Notes: generated by a model from the letters alone, not told the origin. A DNA stretch of 24,651 bases from Lentisphaerota bacterium (GCA_012511845.1 JAAZFF010000031.1:1-24651), one strand, 5' to 3'. Shown: positions 7,908 through 15,658, counted from the first letter of the stretch. Numbers and translations are program-made.

Positions 7908-9011
7908 CTAGCTTTCATTGTGTCCTGGTGTTCCTACGGAAAGCCTGGCGTCGTTCATTGTTTTGAGTCTCTCTCTGAGTTCCAATACAGCCTTATAGCA
8001 CATATCGCTTATTTCTCGGCTGGACTCAGGATCCATTTCCGGTGAATCATGCAGCATCTCCAAACCTGTCAGGAGTACTGTTGCAGGCTGACCGATTGCA
8101 TGACACGCCTCCGATAGCGTCTCTATCTTCAGCATCTCTCTTTCGAGCTTTATTTCTGCTTTTTCAGCACGTCTTCTATCTGTAATATCTACAATTGAGA
8201 AAACCATTCCGAGGATATGTTCGTCCTCATTGATGTCAGGCACTGCCGAAATCTGAAGGTATCTTGTTCCGTCTTCGTGATCAACTTTTTTTTCGCTGTT
8301 CCACTTTCTGCCACTGTTGATAGCATTCAGCATTGGTTGTATTACTTCTTCTTCTTCGAACCACAATATAAGGTTCTGACCTATCACCTTGCTTTCGTCA
8401 CCCTCACCGAGCATTGACAGCATTTTTCGGTTCGCATAAACAATCCAGCCTTCCAAGTCAGTTATGCCGATGCCTGAATCAGTGTTATCCATCGCATGAA
8501 ACGCCGAAAGGAGAGTTTGTTCTGCTTTTCTGCTGTCATGTACGTCACGAATCAGCAAGCACAGATAGTCAGAATTCCCTTCTTTTGTGCCGCGAGCTAT
8601 TATTTCTACGGCAACGAACGTTTCATCCCGTTTGGAAGCAAACGCCTGAATGCGTGTGTAGCGACCCTCTTGCATTGTCTTTACGATTTCGGCAATGAAA
8701 GCATCCGTTGTCCCTGCAATGAGCGCGTGAAGTGTGAGGCCTTCCAGTGTTTCGAGGTCATCATATCCGAAAAAGGATACTGCCCGCTTATTGCACGAAA
8801 CAATAACGCCATTTTTGTCCGTTAGCAGCATTGCGTCATAGGAAGTCTCGAACATGAATTTGTAGTCTATAACTTCTGTATCGGCTATGCCCCTGGTTTT
8901 AAGCTCCCTGGAAGAGTGTGCAGGGTCGAATCCGAAAGATCTTATGTCAATTTTAAGAGTCTGTGCCTTGTTAGCCTTAATTTTTTTTGTTAAAGATTCG
9001 CTCATGCTCAT
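7908..9011 (-). CDS. PAS-PAS-DHp signalling protein lacking a kinase ATPase domain
   Basis: A 367-residue soluble protein with two PAS domains, about residues 45-160 (FMFETSYDAMLLTDKNGVI to LIRDVHDSRKAEQ) and about 165-285 (GIGITDLEGWIVYANRKML to VDITDRRRAE). A DHp-like pair of helices follows. Its ACHAIGQPATVLLTGLEML segment has a candidate phospho-accepting His near residue 304 and the Q-P that usually follows. The protein stops right after the second helix, so the HATPase domain of a normal histidine kinase is absent. There is no membrane segment. It probably senses a cytosolic ligand or redox state and interacts with another kinase or with the protein encoded 2 nt downstream. A second ATG two codons in (9005) is equally possible. 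It uses a TAG stop. Confidence 0.75.
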   Translation of the reverse strand: MSMSESLTKKIKANKAQTLKIDIRSFGFDPAHSSRELKTRGIADTEVIDYKFMFETSYDAMLLTDKNGVIVSCNKRAVSFFGYDDLETLEGLTLHALIAGTTDAFIAEIVKTMQEGRYTRIQAFASKRDETFVAVEIIARGTKEGNSDYLCLLIRDVHDSRKAEQTLLSAFHAMDNTDSGIGITDLEGWIVYANRKMLSMLGEGDESKVIGQNLILWFEEEEVIQPMLNAINSGRKWNSEKKVDHEDGTRYLQISAVPDINEDEHILGMVFSIVDITDRRRAEKAEIKLEREMLKIETLSEACHAIGQPATVLLTGLEMLHDSPEMDPESSREISDMCYKAVLELRERLKTMNDARLSVGTPGHNES

Positions 9012-9148
9012 AAATATTCGACCCCGGTCTGCTTATATGTATATTAATTGTCCATCAGTTGAGTTGCATTGTGCTATAAATTCCAGTTTTTTGCAACTGA
9101 CAAATTAGCGTTATGGCTTATTTTAAATTAGAATTATTATGATTGGCT

Positions 9149-10480
9149 TTAGTCTTTGAGGGTGCGCACATCCTTAACCCTTCTGGATTTGCCTTCAAAC
9201 CGCTCCAGAGTATTTGGCGGTTCGAGATGGATTTTCATCCGGAGTCCGGTAATATTGGCTATACCGGCACAAATACGGTCTCTGATAACATTAAGCTCAG
9301 ATATGGAGTCTACCATGCTGTTGGGTTTTAACTCAATGTGTACGGTGACTTCATCCATGTGTTTCGGGCGCGATACCTCTATCATGTAATGTGGTGAGGC
9401 TTCTGGAATTGCCAAAAGGGCAGACTCGATTTGAGAAGGGTATACGTTGACTCCCCTGATAATCAGCATATCGTCTGTCCTTCCGGTAATCCGTGACATA
9501 CGAACAGATGTTCTACCGCAGGGGCAGTGCGAATATTTCAACCGTGATATATCGCGAGTCCTATAACGGATCAGAGGGAATGCCTCTTTGTTTAGAGTTG
9601 TAAACACCAGTTCACCCGTCTCGCCTTCAGCAACAGGTTCAAGTGTTTCAGGATTGATGCACTCAACTATAAAATGGTCTTCGGCAATGTGCATTCCGTT
9701 ACGAAATGCGCATTCTCCAGATACTCCCGGTCCCATTATTTCACTCAGACCATAATTGTTTTCTATATAAATACCGAGACCTTCCTCCATTCGTGTTCGC
9801 ATGTTTTCTGTCCAGGGTTCTGAGCCTAAAAACATTCCCTTGAGGTTTAATGAACTTCTATCGATTATTCCTGACTGTATGCCATCAGCCAGATGCAAGG
9901 CATATGAAGGGGTGCAAATCAGATAATCAGCCCGCAGGTCCTGCAGGAGCATGAGCTGGCGGGCAGTATTACCGCTTGATGCCGGAAGTACTGCCGCTCC
10001 TATACGTTCTATTCCCTGGTGCAGACCGAATCCGCCTGTAAAAAGTCCGTACCCGAAGGAAACCTGGGCTGTCATGCCGGGACGTAACCCGCCTGAATAT
10101 AAAAATCTGGCGCAGAGATTTGCCCAATTATCCATGTCGGACTTGGAGTAAGCCACAAATGTTGGTTTTCCTGTTGAACCCGATGAGCCGTGGAAGCGTA
10201 CGACTTCACGGCGTGGTATTGCAAGATAGCCGAGGGGGTAATTTTCGCGCAAATCCGATTTGGTGGTGAATGGCAGTTTTCTGATATCGTCAAGAGATTT
10301 AATGTTTTCAGGTTTTACTCCAGCCACATCAAATGCTCTGGTGTAAGCTGGCACACTTGCGTATACTCTGGCTACAAGTGCTCTTAATTTTTGCAGTTGC
10401 AAAGCCCGTAACTGATCTTTTGGCATGCACTCTTCTTCTCTCTGCCAAAAGACGTTTTCAATAAGCGGTTTTTTATTCAT
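9149..10480 (-). CDS. Phenylacetate--CoA ligase family protein (copy 2)
   Basis: A 443-residue adenylate-forming ligase of the PaaK family. It activates an aryl acid (phenylacetate, indoleacetate or similar) to its CoA thioester with ATP. The AMP-binding loop SSGSTGKP is at residues 99-106, followed by YGLFTGGFGLHQG, the YGLSEIMGPGV motif, a Cys-containing CPCGRTSVRM segment and GRTDDMLIIRGVNVYPSQIE. The C-terminal AMP-binding subdomain ends with EGKSRRVKD, containing the probable catalytic Lys. The ATG at 10480 was chosen; a TTG two codons upstream (10486) is a weaker alternative. The gene follows the double-ACT gene closely, and a second paaK lies beyond that. The true substrate cannot be read from the sequence. 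Confidence 0.9.
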   Translation of the reverse strand: MNKKPLIENVFWQREEECMPKDQLRALQLQKLRALVARVYASVPAYTRAFDVAGVKPENIKSLDDIRKLPFTTKSDLRENYPLGYLAIPRREVVRFHGSSGSTGKPTFVAYSKSDMDNWANLCARFLYSGGLRPGMTAQVSFGYGLFTGGFGLHQGIERIGAAVLPASSGNTARQLMLLQDLRADYLICTPSYALHLADGIQSGIIDRSSLNLKGMFLGSEPWTENMRTRMEEGLGIYIENNYGLSEIMGPGVSGECAFRNGMHIAEDHFIVECINPETLEPVAEGETGELVFTTLNKEAFPLIRYRTRDISRLKYSHCPCGRTSVRMSRITGRTDDMLIIRGVNVYPSQIESALLAIPEASPHYMIEVSRPKHMDEVTVHIELKPNSMVDSISELNVIRDRICAGIANITGLRMKIHLEPPNTLERFEGKSRRVKDVRTLKD

Positions 10481-10500
10481 CCTCAAAATCTCATCCGCAA

Positions 10501-10929
10501 CTAACCAAACAGCTCTATTTCAGCCAGGACGTTAATATTTGCCTCTCTCAGCGCATCAGCAGCTTTATCAGGGTCATCAAAGCGAAAAACAAGAACTGCC
10601 CGACTGCTCTTATGGAAGGTAAAAGCATAAACATATTCGATGTTTACATTTGCTGCTCCTATTATTTCTACTATTTTATGCATTCCTCCGGGTTCGTCAT
10701 CTACTTCTACGGCAACAACCTCCCTGAGTTGTACAAGATATCCTGCCTCTTCAAGTTTTTGGGCTGCAAGCTCCCATTCTTTAACTATCACGCGTAATAT
10801 GCCGAACTGCTGGGTGTCTGCCAAAGACAGCGTTACTATATTAATATCATTATCTGCAAGTGTTTTACAGATGCCGCTTAAATGCCCGGGCTTGTTTTGC
10901 AGAAATATGGCAAGTTGCTGAATTTTCAT
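10501..10929 (-). CDS. Double-ACT-domain amino-acid-binding protein
   Basis: A 142-residue protein made of two ACT domains. The first spans about residues 1-70 (QLAIFLQNKPGHLSGICKTL, NDINIVTLSLAD). The second spans about 71-142 (VVAVEVDDEPGGMHKIVEII, ANVNIEYVYAF). ACT domains bind small ligands, usually amino acids, and act as allosteric sensors. Stand-alone double-ACT proteins are often encoded next to paaK-type ligases and indolepyruvate oxidoreductase in anaerobes, where they may sense aromatic amino acids. Here it is sandwiched between two paaK genes. A strong AAGGAG (CTCCTT at 10935-10940 on the plus strand) lies 5 nt before the ATG, the best ribosome-binding site in this cluster. It stops with TAG. 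Confidence 0.88.
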   Translation of the reverse strand: MKIQQLAIFLQNKPGHLSGICKTLADNDINIVTLSLADTQQFGILRVIVKEWELAAQKLEEAGYLVQLREVVAVEVDDEPGGMHKIVEIIGAANVNIEYVYAFTFHKSSRAVLVFRFDDPDKAADALREANINVLAEIELFG

Positions 10930-10977
10930 TGACGCTCCTTATTTGGTGGTTGAAAAAATGTGCTGGTTTAAATACTG

Positions 10978-12312
10978 TTATTTGTTGCGTAAATCAGTAA
11001 CTCGCCTGGCTTTTCCCTCACTGCGGGGCAGAGAGTTCGGCTCGGCTAATGTTACTGTAACAGCAAGGTTTATTGTACGTTGAATTGCATCACCGATTTG
11101 TCCACGCAGCTTTTCAATTTCGCTGATTTTGTCGCTGAACTTTTCACGTGGAAATTCAACCTGTACCTCCAGTTTGTCCAGATTATTTTCACGTGATACG
11201 ATTATTGCATAATGCGGCATTGCTCCGCTCACAGAGAGCAGGCTGGCTTCAATTTGTGAAGGGAACACATTAATGCCGCGTATTATAAGCATATCGTCTG
11301 TACGGGCATGAATTCGTTGTATCCGGCGAATATGTCTGCCGCAACTGCATGGCTCGGGGAGGATTACGGATAAATCTCTCGTCCGGTAGCGAATCATGGG
11401 CATTGCCTGCTTTGTCAGTGTTGTAAAAACAAGTTCTCCTTCTTCGCCGTCAGGTAGCGGCTCAAGAGTATCGGGATCTAAAATCTCCGGATAAAAATGG
11501 TCCTCAAAAATGTGCAAACCCTCGTGTTTGCAACATTCTATACCAACTCCGGGTCCGCAGATTTCAGTTAAACCATAAATATCAAAGGCTTCTATATCCG
11601 ACTCCATTTCGATATGCCGGCGCATTTCGTCAGTCCAGGGCTCAGCTCCGAATATTCCGGCACGCAGTGGTAATTCACGCAAGTCAACGTTTTGAGCTTT
11701 TGCCGCTTCTATAAGGTGAAGGAAATAGCTTGGAGTACAGCTTATTGCTGTTGTTCCAAAATCGCGCATCAACATTATTTGCCGCTCTGTGTTACCTCCC
11801 GAAACAGGAACTACTGTCAAGCCAAGGTCAGTTGCTCCCTGGTGCAATCCCAGACCTCCGGTGAATAATCCATATCCGTAAGCGTTTTGTATTATATCCC
11901 CGCTGCTCAAGCCGCAGGCTGCCAGTGCACGTTGAATACATTCGCTCCAGAGACGCAAATCATTCTGTGTATATGCTACAACGATCGGTTTTCCTGTTGT
12001 GCCTGATGATGCATGAAATCTGACAATTTCACTCATGGGCGTGGCAAATAGTCCAAATGGATATGTGTTCCGCAAGTCTGTTTTTGTAAATGTAGGCAGT
12101 AGAGATATATCTTCGAGTTTTTTGATATGCTCCGGTTTTACGCCTGATTCTTTACAGCGATCACGAAATAATTCAACACGTTCATACGTGAACTTGACTA
12201 GTTGCTGCAGCCGGTATAATTGAAGTTGCTGCAGGTGATTAAGCGGCATGAAATCAGGCGCGCTTATGGGCATGACGGGTGAGTTTTGATCGTTCCAGTA
12301 ATTAGCGTTCAT
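10978..12312 (-). CDS. Phenylacetate--CoA ligase family protein (copy 1)
   Basis: A 444-residue PaaK-family aryl-CoA ligase, the promoter-proximal copy of the pair. The AMP-binding loop is the canonical SSGTTGKP (residues 102-109). YGLFTGGLGLHQG, YGLTEICGPGV, PCSCGRHIRR, ARTDDMLIIRGINVFPSQIE and EGKARRV at the C-terminus all match the family and the downstream copy. The two copies are clearly related but diverged, which suggests different substrates or an old duplication rather than a recent one. The ATG has no Shine-Dalgarno sequence. Residues 20-35 align with the N-terminus of copy 2, so the start may be a few codons further in. It lies 48 nt upstream of the ACT gene in the same transcription direction. 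Confidence 0.9.
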   Translation of the reverse strand: MNANYWNDQNSPVMPISAPDFMPLNHLQQLQLYRLQQLVKFTYERVELFRDRCKESGVKPEHIKKLEDISLLPTFTKTDLRNTYPFGLFATPMSEIVRFHASSGTTGKPIVVAYTQNDLRLWSECIQRALAACGLSSGDIIQNAYGYGLFTGGLGLHQGATDLGLTVVPVSGGNTERQIMLMRDFGTTAISCTPSYFLHLIEAAKAQNVDLRELPLRAGIFGAEPWTDEMRRHIEMESDIEAFDIYGLTEICGPGVGIECCKHEGLHIFEDHFYPEILDPDTLEPLPDGEEGELVFTTLTKQAMPMIRYRTRDLSVILPEPCSCGRHIRRIQRIHARTDDMLIIRGINVFPSQIEASLLSVSGAMPHYAIIVSRENNLDKLEVQVEFPREKFSDKISEIEKLRGQIGDAIQRTINLAVTVTLAEPNSLPRSEGKARRVTDLRNK

Positions 12313-12339
12313 CTGTTTGCTTGTGTATGTAGGTTTCAG

Positions 12340-12360
12340 CCGTACGCATCCTGCGTGCGG
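12340..12360 (-). promoter_or_regulatory. Hairpin in the paaK leader
   Basis: CCGTACGCA (12340-12348) and TGCGTGCGG (12352-12360) form a 9-bp stem with one mismatch (a possible G-U pair) and a 3-nt loop. It stands 28 nt before the first paaK ATG on the minus strand. No T-run follows in either direction, so it is unlikely to be a terminator. A translation-control hairpin or a protein-binding palindrome are both possible. Confidence 0.35.
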
Positions 12361-12392
12361 TCATAACAGAAATGTTCGGGAATAGTAACACC

Positions 12393-12430
12393 GGAGAAAG
12401 ACTTTTGCAAAGAAATTCTCCAGAAGTCTT
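12393..12430 (-). promoter_or_regulatory. Interleaved inverted repeats with pseudoknot topology in the paaK leader
   Basis: GGAGAA (12393-12398) pairs with TTCTCC (12416-12421), and AAGACTT (12398-12404) pairs with AAGTCTT (12424-12430). The two stems interleave in the order A-B-A'-B', the arrangement of an H-type pseudoknot, and they share one base, so both cannot form fully. They lie in the 221-bp gap between the oxidoreductase gene and the first paaK. This could be a structured leader RNA or chance; no known riboswitch class is recognised. Confidence 0.25.
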
Positions 12431-12533
12431 GGACGAAAATAGAGCAGCTGACAGACAGAAACTGAAAATGCGTCAGCAGGTTTCGATAAACATTATTTCA
12501 GTTGGTCACAAGAGATGTATGTTTTTAAACCGG

Positions 12534-13589
12534 TTAGATGAGATCCGGGTTCTGTCGATGAGCTTCTTCCATGACTTCGATTTGACTACGAACCTGTTCC
12601 AAAGTAATCAGACGCTCTTTGCCTTCGACGAGAATACCGTATGCATCGTCATAAAAGCGCGCACAAATGATATCGAAAACGGGTTGATCGTCACCGATTT
12701 TCCATGATTCTTCTACCCATGTGAGTTTTTCATTGCAGTATTGGCGATTATCCGACCAGCCTTCGCTTCTTGAATGCTCAGGAGCAAGATCGGGAATAAA
12801 ATAGCGCCACTTCAACTCTGTGAGACTTCCTGACAGACCGCCGGTTGTGCACGACAGATTGTACATTTCACCCTGTGGATAAGCCATGAAGGAGCTGACT
12901 ACAACCTCAACAGTGGGAGACTCGGGTGCCCACAGGGTTACGGTGGCAAAGTTTTCAGCATCTCCATACGGATTCTTAGAAACGAGGCGAGCAAAAACAT
13001 TCGATTTCTTCTTGCCGAATAAGACAACTGCTTGATCTACAGGATGCGGTCCTGTGTTAAGCAGATTGCCGCCATCGAGTTTGCGAAGGCACTGCCAGTC
13101 CCATCGCCTTGCGAAACCGCTGAAACTGATCCTTGCATGAACGAGCTCACCAAGCACCCCAGATGACAGTACATCGAGGATTTTCTGAAATGCCGGCTGA
13201 AATCTGGAATTCTGGAATGGAAGGAGAGTCTTTCCCACATCTACTCCTGCTTTTACCATATCGTCAAAATCAGATACACGTCGTGCCAGTGGTTTCTCGC
13301 ACACCACATTCATTCCATATTTAAACGCTTCAATGGTAACCGGTACATGCAGGTTGCTCGGAAGGGCATTTACCAGCAAGTCTATATCTCGATGACATTC
13401 TGTTATAAGGTCTTTATAGTCTGAATACACTTTTGCACCAGACTCTTCGGCAGCTTCACGGCATCGTTCCGGAATCAAGTCTGCTACGGCTACGACTTTG
13501 TACCTTTCCACATCTTTTCGCAGCTGGTTGTAGTGTATTCCGAACCCGCTTCGTCCCTGACCCAAAATTGCCACTCTCAATTGTTTCAT
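12534..13589 (-). CDS. Gfo/Idh/MocA-family NAD(P)-dependent oxidoreductase
   Basis: A 351-residue dehydrogenase of the Gfo/Idh/MocA family. These enzymes oxidise, reduce or hydrolyse sugars and sugar-derived compounds with bound NAD(P). The Rossmann motif is GQGRSG at residues 10-15, and the family EKP signature is at 98-100 (VVCEKPLARRVSDFDD). GGNLLNTGPHPVDQ near the middle carries the typical Gly-x-His-x-x-Asp active-site pattern. The rest is the alpha/beta C-terminal domain. TAGGAT about 7 nt upstream gives a fair ribosome-binding site. The gene lies downstream of two glycosyltransferase genes, which suggests a role in sugar modification for a surface glycan, but the substrate cannot be deduced. 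Confidence 0.88.
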   Translation of the reverse strand: MKQLRVAILGQGRSGFGIHYNQLRKDVERYKVVAVADLIPERCREAAEESGAKVYSDYKDLITECHRDIDLLVNALPSNLHVPVTIEAFKYGMNVVCEKPLARRVSDFDDMVKAGVDVGKTLLPFQNSRFQPAFQKILDVLSSGVLGELVHARISFSGFARRWDWQCLRKLDGGNLLNTGPHPVDQAVVLFGKKKSNVFARLVSKNPYGDAENFATVTLWAPESPTVEVVVSSFMAYPQGEMYNLSCTTGGLSGSLTELKWRYFIPDLAPEHSRSEGWSDNRQYCNEKLTWVEESWKIGDDQPVFDIICARFYDDAYGILVEGKERLITLEQVRSQIEVMEEAHRQNPDLI

Positions 13590-13632
13590 GTGTAATCCTA
13601 TTTATTAAACTCGTGTATAAAGCACTTGCTGC

Positions 13633-13658
13633 CTCCAATTGAAATTAAAACATTGGAG
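13633..13658 (-). repeat. 7-bp inverted repeat upstream of the oxidoreductase gene
   Basis: CTCCAAT (13633-13639) and ATTGGAG (13652-13658) are exact inverted copies separated by 12 nt. The element lies between the candidate promoter at 13665-13694 and the oxidoreductase start, a position suited to an operator or a leader hairpin. No run of T follows on the minus strand, so it is not a terminator. Confidence 0.3.
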
Positions 13659-13664
13659 AGTATG

Positions 13665-13694
13665 AGTCTACGTGATTCGTTGTTACAAGGTCAA
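13665..13694 (-). promoter_or_regulatory. Candidate sigma-70-like promoter for the oxidoreductase gene
   Basis: On the minus strand TTGACC (plus-strand GGTCAA, 13689-13694) and TAGACT (plus-strand AGTCTA, 13665-13670) are 18 bp apart. The -35 is 5/6 and the -10 is 4/6 of consensus. It sits just after the broken GT4 gene and about 75 nt before the oxidoreductase ATG. Confidence 0.35.
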
Positions 13695-13703
13695 GATTTT
13701 GTT

Positions 13704-14048
13704 TTATGTCTGTGATGTCGTTATTTCATCGCTGTCTGTCGATAAAGCTACAACGGCTTCTTCCAGAGCATCAATAGTAGCCTGAGCTGTTTGTTCCCAG
13801 GAAAATTCCGGTGGAGGGAAGGAGATCTTTTCGTAGTGGGGAGAGAGAACATTGCGTATTGTTTCCACGAGTGTTTCAGGTTCATCGACAGGCACATAAT
13901 TCACAGCGTTGCCACCTACCTCGGGAATAGATGCTTCTCGTGTAGTGATAACGGGAGCACCGGCATGAAGGGCTTCCAGAACCGGGAGCCCAAAGCCTTC
14001 ATAACGTGACGGAAACAGAAAAAGAGCACAGCCCTGATACAGCGCCAC
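13704..14048 (-). pseudogene. C-terminal part of a GT4 glycosyltransferase, beyond an in-frame TAG
   Basis: This is the nucleotide-sugar-binding C-terminal half of a GT4-family glycosyltransferase. It carries LFPSRYEGFGLPVLEALHAG, with the E-x7-E motif, and SIPEVGG. It is in the same reading frame as the upstream piece at 14106-14870. Translating through the TAG at 14106-14108 gives a continuous, family-typical join (PKDVSSRVIRLYEVAKPDL, then VALYQGCALFLFPS). The GTG at 14046-14048 could in principle start a 114-residue protein, but there is no evident ribosome-binding site, and half a GT-B fold is not expected to be active. The intact gene would span 13704-14870 and encode about 388 residues, normal for the family. 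It stops with TAA. Confidence 0.75.
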
Positions 14049-14105
14049 AAGATCAGGTTTTGCAACTTCATAAAGACGGATTACTCTGCTTGAGACATCT
14101 TTGGG

Positions 14106-14108
14106 CTA
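14106..14108 (-). other. In-frame amber codon splitting the GT4 gene
   Basis: The plus-strand CTA reads TAG on the minus strand, between AGC and CCC codons. No frameshift is involved: both flanks are in one frame and both match a GT4 protein. TAG is an ordinary stop in this genome, used by tmk, the PAS gene, the ACT gene and the small membrane protein, so genome-wide amber recoding is unlikely. Confidence 0.85.
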
Positions 14109-14870
14109 GCTGTTCAAAGCATTTTTCACTGCCGGTTCACCGCGTCGAGGCTTGCCGACGATGACGAGTTTGTGCGGGATTGATGCCGCAAGTTCTCCGA
14201 AAGCATTTATGGAAGCTTCAACATTCTTATGAGGATAAGTGTTGGAAACAACCAAAATATATGGATCTGCAGAACGCGTCAGAGAGATTATACGTTCGGC
14301 AATGAACTCTCCGGGAAGGCGTTTTGAAAAAGATTCGTCGGCTGCGAGGGGTGTCACACGTATTTTTGAGAACTGCACTCTTGCATGCTGAGCGATTTCA
14401 CGGCGTGAAAACTCGGAAATAGTAAGTATCAGGGTAGCACGTGCAAGAGAACTATGAGTGCCGAAACGAATGCAAAAGCGTTCAAATGGGGAAAAATCCT
14501 CCGGGAAGTGAACGTACTGCATATCATAAACTGTTGTGACCTGCGGACATTTTACACGATAAGGTGATGAGAAGCTGGGATTCCACAGAACATCGACAGA
14601 GGCTGCTTCGACTGCACGCGGCAATGCAGTTTGTTCGCACATGACGCGGCGGATACGTGATGTTGCGTGCAGGCGCATATCCACAATCGAAACATTTTTG
14701 AATGGTCTTAATTCCATTGCCAGAATTCTTATATTTTCCCGGTTGGAAAAAACTATAAATTCATGTTCTTTAAATTTGGCAGCGGCGGCACGCAGAGTTT
14801 GGCGCAGATACGTTTCACTGCCGCCTACCTCTCCAGGTATAAGGAAAAGTGCATTTAATCCTATTTTCAT
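14106..14870 (-). pseudogene. N-terminal part of a GT4 glycosyltransferase, ended by an in-frame TAG
   Basis: A 254-residue reading frame holding the acceptor-binding N-terminal half of a GT4 glycosyltransferase and the start of its C-terminal half. MKIGLNALFLIPGEVGGSETYL is a typical N-terminus. PQVTTVYDMQYVHFPEDFS and TISEFSRREIA are GT4 landmarks, and ILVVSNTYPHKNVEASINAF matches the linker seen as G(T)xxPRKN in relatives. The TAG at 14106-14108 cuts the frame before the E-x7-E region, which continues in the same frame from 14105 to 13704. The start overlaps the GT2 stop by 4 nt (ATGA), so it was built as part of a coupled operon. It is probably inactive unless read through; a sequence error is also possible. 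Confidence 0.75.
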
Positions 14871-15658
14871 TTTTCAGATTCCGTAGATGACATTTTATCG
14901 TAGCAAAATACTATTCCCCAGGCAACAAACCTGTGGATTACGGCTGTTGGGGCAAACTTTCCTGCGTCAGATATAGCGCAGTCCAATTCTTCAGTAAACT
15001 GCAGCTTGTAATTACTTCCGCTAATTGATTGAGGAGTCCAGCGAAAACTTGCAAGAGCGGGGGGTTGTACGCGTACAGCTCCCCCATACCGCCACAGGCG
15101 CAGCGTAAGGTCGTAGTCCCAGGCGGCTTTCAAATCGGTGCGCAAAGGACCGGCTTTCTCAAGTGCCGCACGCCGAATAATCATGGCAGGTTGAGAAATG
15201 TAATTTAAAGTTCGAATAAGCGGTCTGCATGAGAGAGGGTACCAGAATTCTTTAAAGGATGTAATACGTTTACGAATTTCTCTTCCGTTTTCATCGACTA
15301 TTGGGCAATGCCCAAAACAGAATGCCTTAGAAGATTTTTTTTCAAGAACTTCGACGGCTCTCTTCAGGGCTCCAGGCATGTAAAAGTCATCCGAGTTAAG
15401 CCAACTGATATATTTTCCTTTTGCCAGGGCAAATCCCTTGTTTATAGCATCTGCCGGTCCATTGTCACGTTCTGATATAAACCTCGTATCAGAGTGTGCA
15501 AACTGTTCAACTATTTTCGCAGTGGAGTCTTTGCTCCCGCCATCAATTATCAAGTGCTCAACTGATAAAGAATCAGAGCGTTGCAGGGCAACAGACTGCA
15601 TAGTTTGTTCGATGAATCTCTCTGAATTAAAAGAAGGTGTTATTACGGTAATTTCCAT
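14867..15658 (-). CDS. GT2-family glycosyltransferase
   Basis: A 263-residue glycosyltransferase with the GT-A fold of family 2. It begins with the classic MEITVITPSFNSERFIEQT segment, then DGGSKDST (nucleotide-binding), ERDNGPADAINKGFALAKG, and WLNSDDFY with the DxD-like metal-binding acidic pair. The later DYDLTLRLW segment is usual in GT2 enzymes. There is no transmembrane helix, so it is a soluble or peripheral enzyme transferring a sugar to a glycan or lipid-linked acceptor on the cytoplasmic face. It overlaps the next gene (GT4) by 4 nt. No Shine-Dalgarno is seen before the ATG. The sugar and acceptor cannot be told from sequence. Confidence 0.9.
   Translation of the reverse strand: MEITVITPSFNSERFIEQTMQSVALQRSDSLSVEHLIIDGGSKDSTAKIVEQFAHSDTRFISERDNGPADAINKGFALAKGKYISWLNSDDFYMPGALKRAVEVLEKKSSKAFCFGHCPIVDENGREIRKRITSFKEFWYPLSCRPLIRTLNYISQPAMIIRRAALEKAGPLRTDLKAAWDYDLTLRLWRYGGAVRVQPPALASFRWTPQSISGSNYKLQFTEELDCAISDAGKFAPTAVIHRFVAWGIVFCYDKMSSTESEK

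Noticed and set aside
9082..9100. CAGTT-loop-AACTG hairpin after the second paaK as a terminator
   Set aside because: The stem is only 5 bp and AT-rich, and no T-run follows on the minus strand.
9012..9148. A promoter for the PAS/DHp pair in the 137-bp gap
   Set aside because: The best pairing found, TTGTCA with TATAGC, has a 19-bp spacer, and other box pairs fit worse. A promoter is likely here, but I could not place it.
12372..12707. A 111-codon plus-strand frame in the gap before paaK
   Set aside because: More than half lies antisense to the end of the oxidoreductase gene, there is no ribosome-binding site, and no protein family is suggested.
14106..14108. Amber codon as pyrrolysine or genome-wide recoding
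   Set aside because: TAG is the normal stop of at least four intact genes in this window, and no Pyl gene is present.
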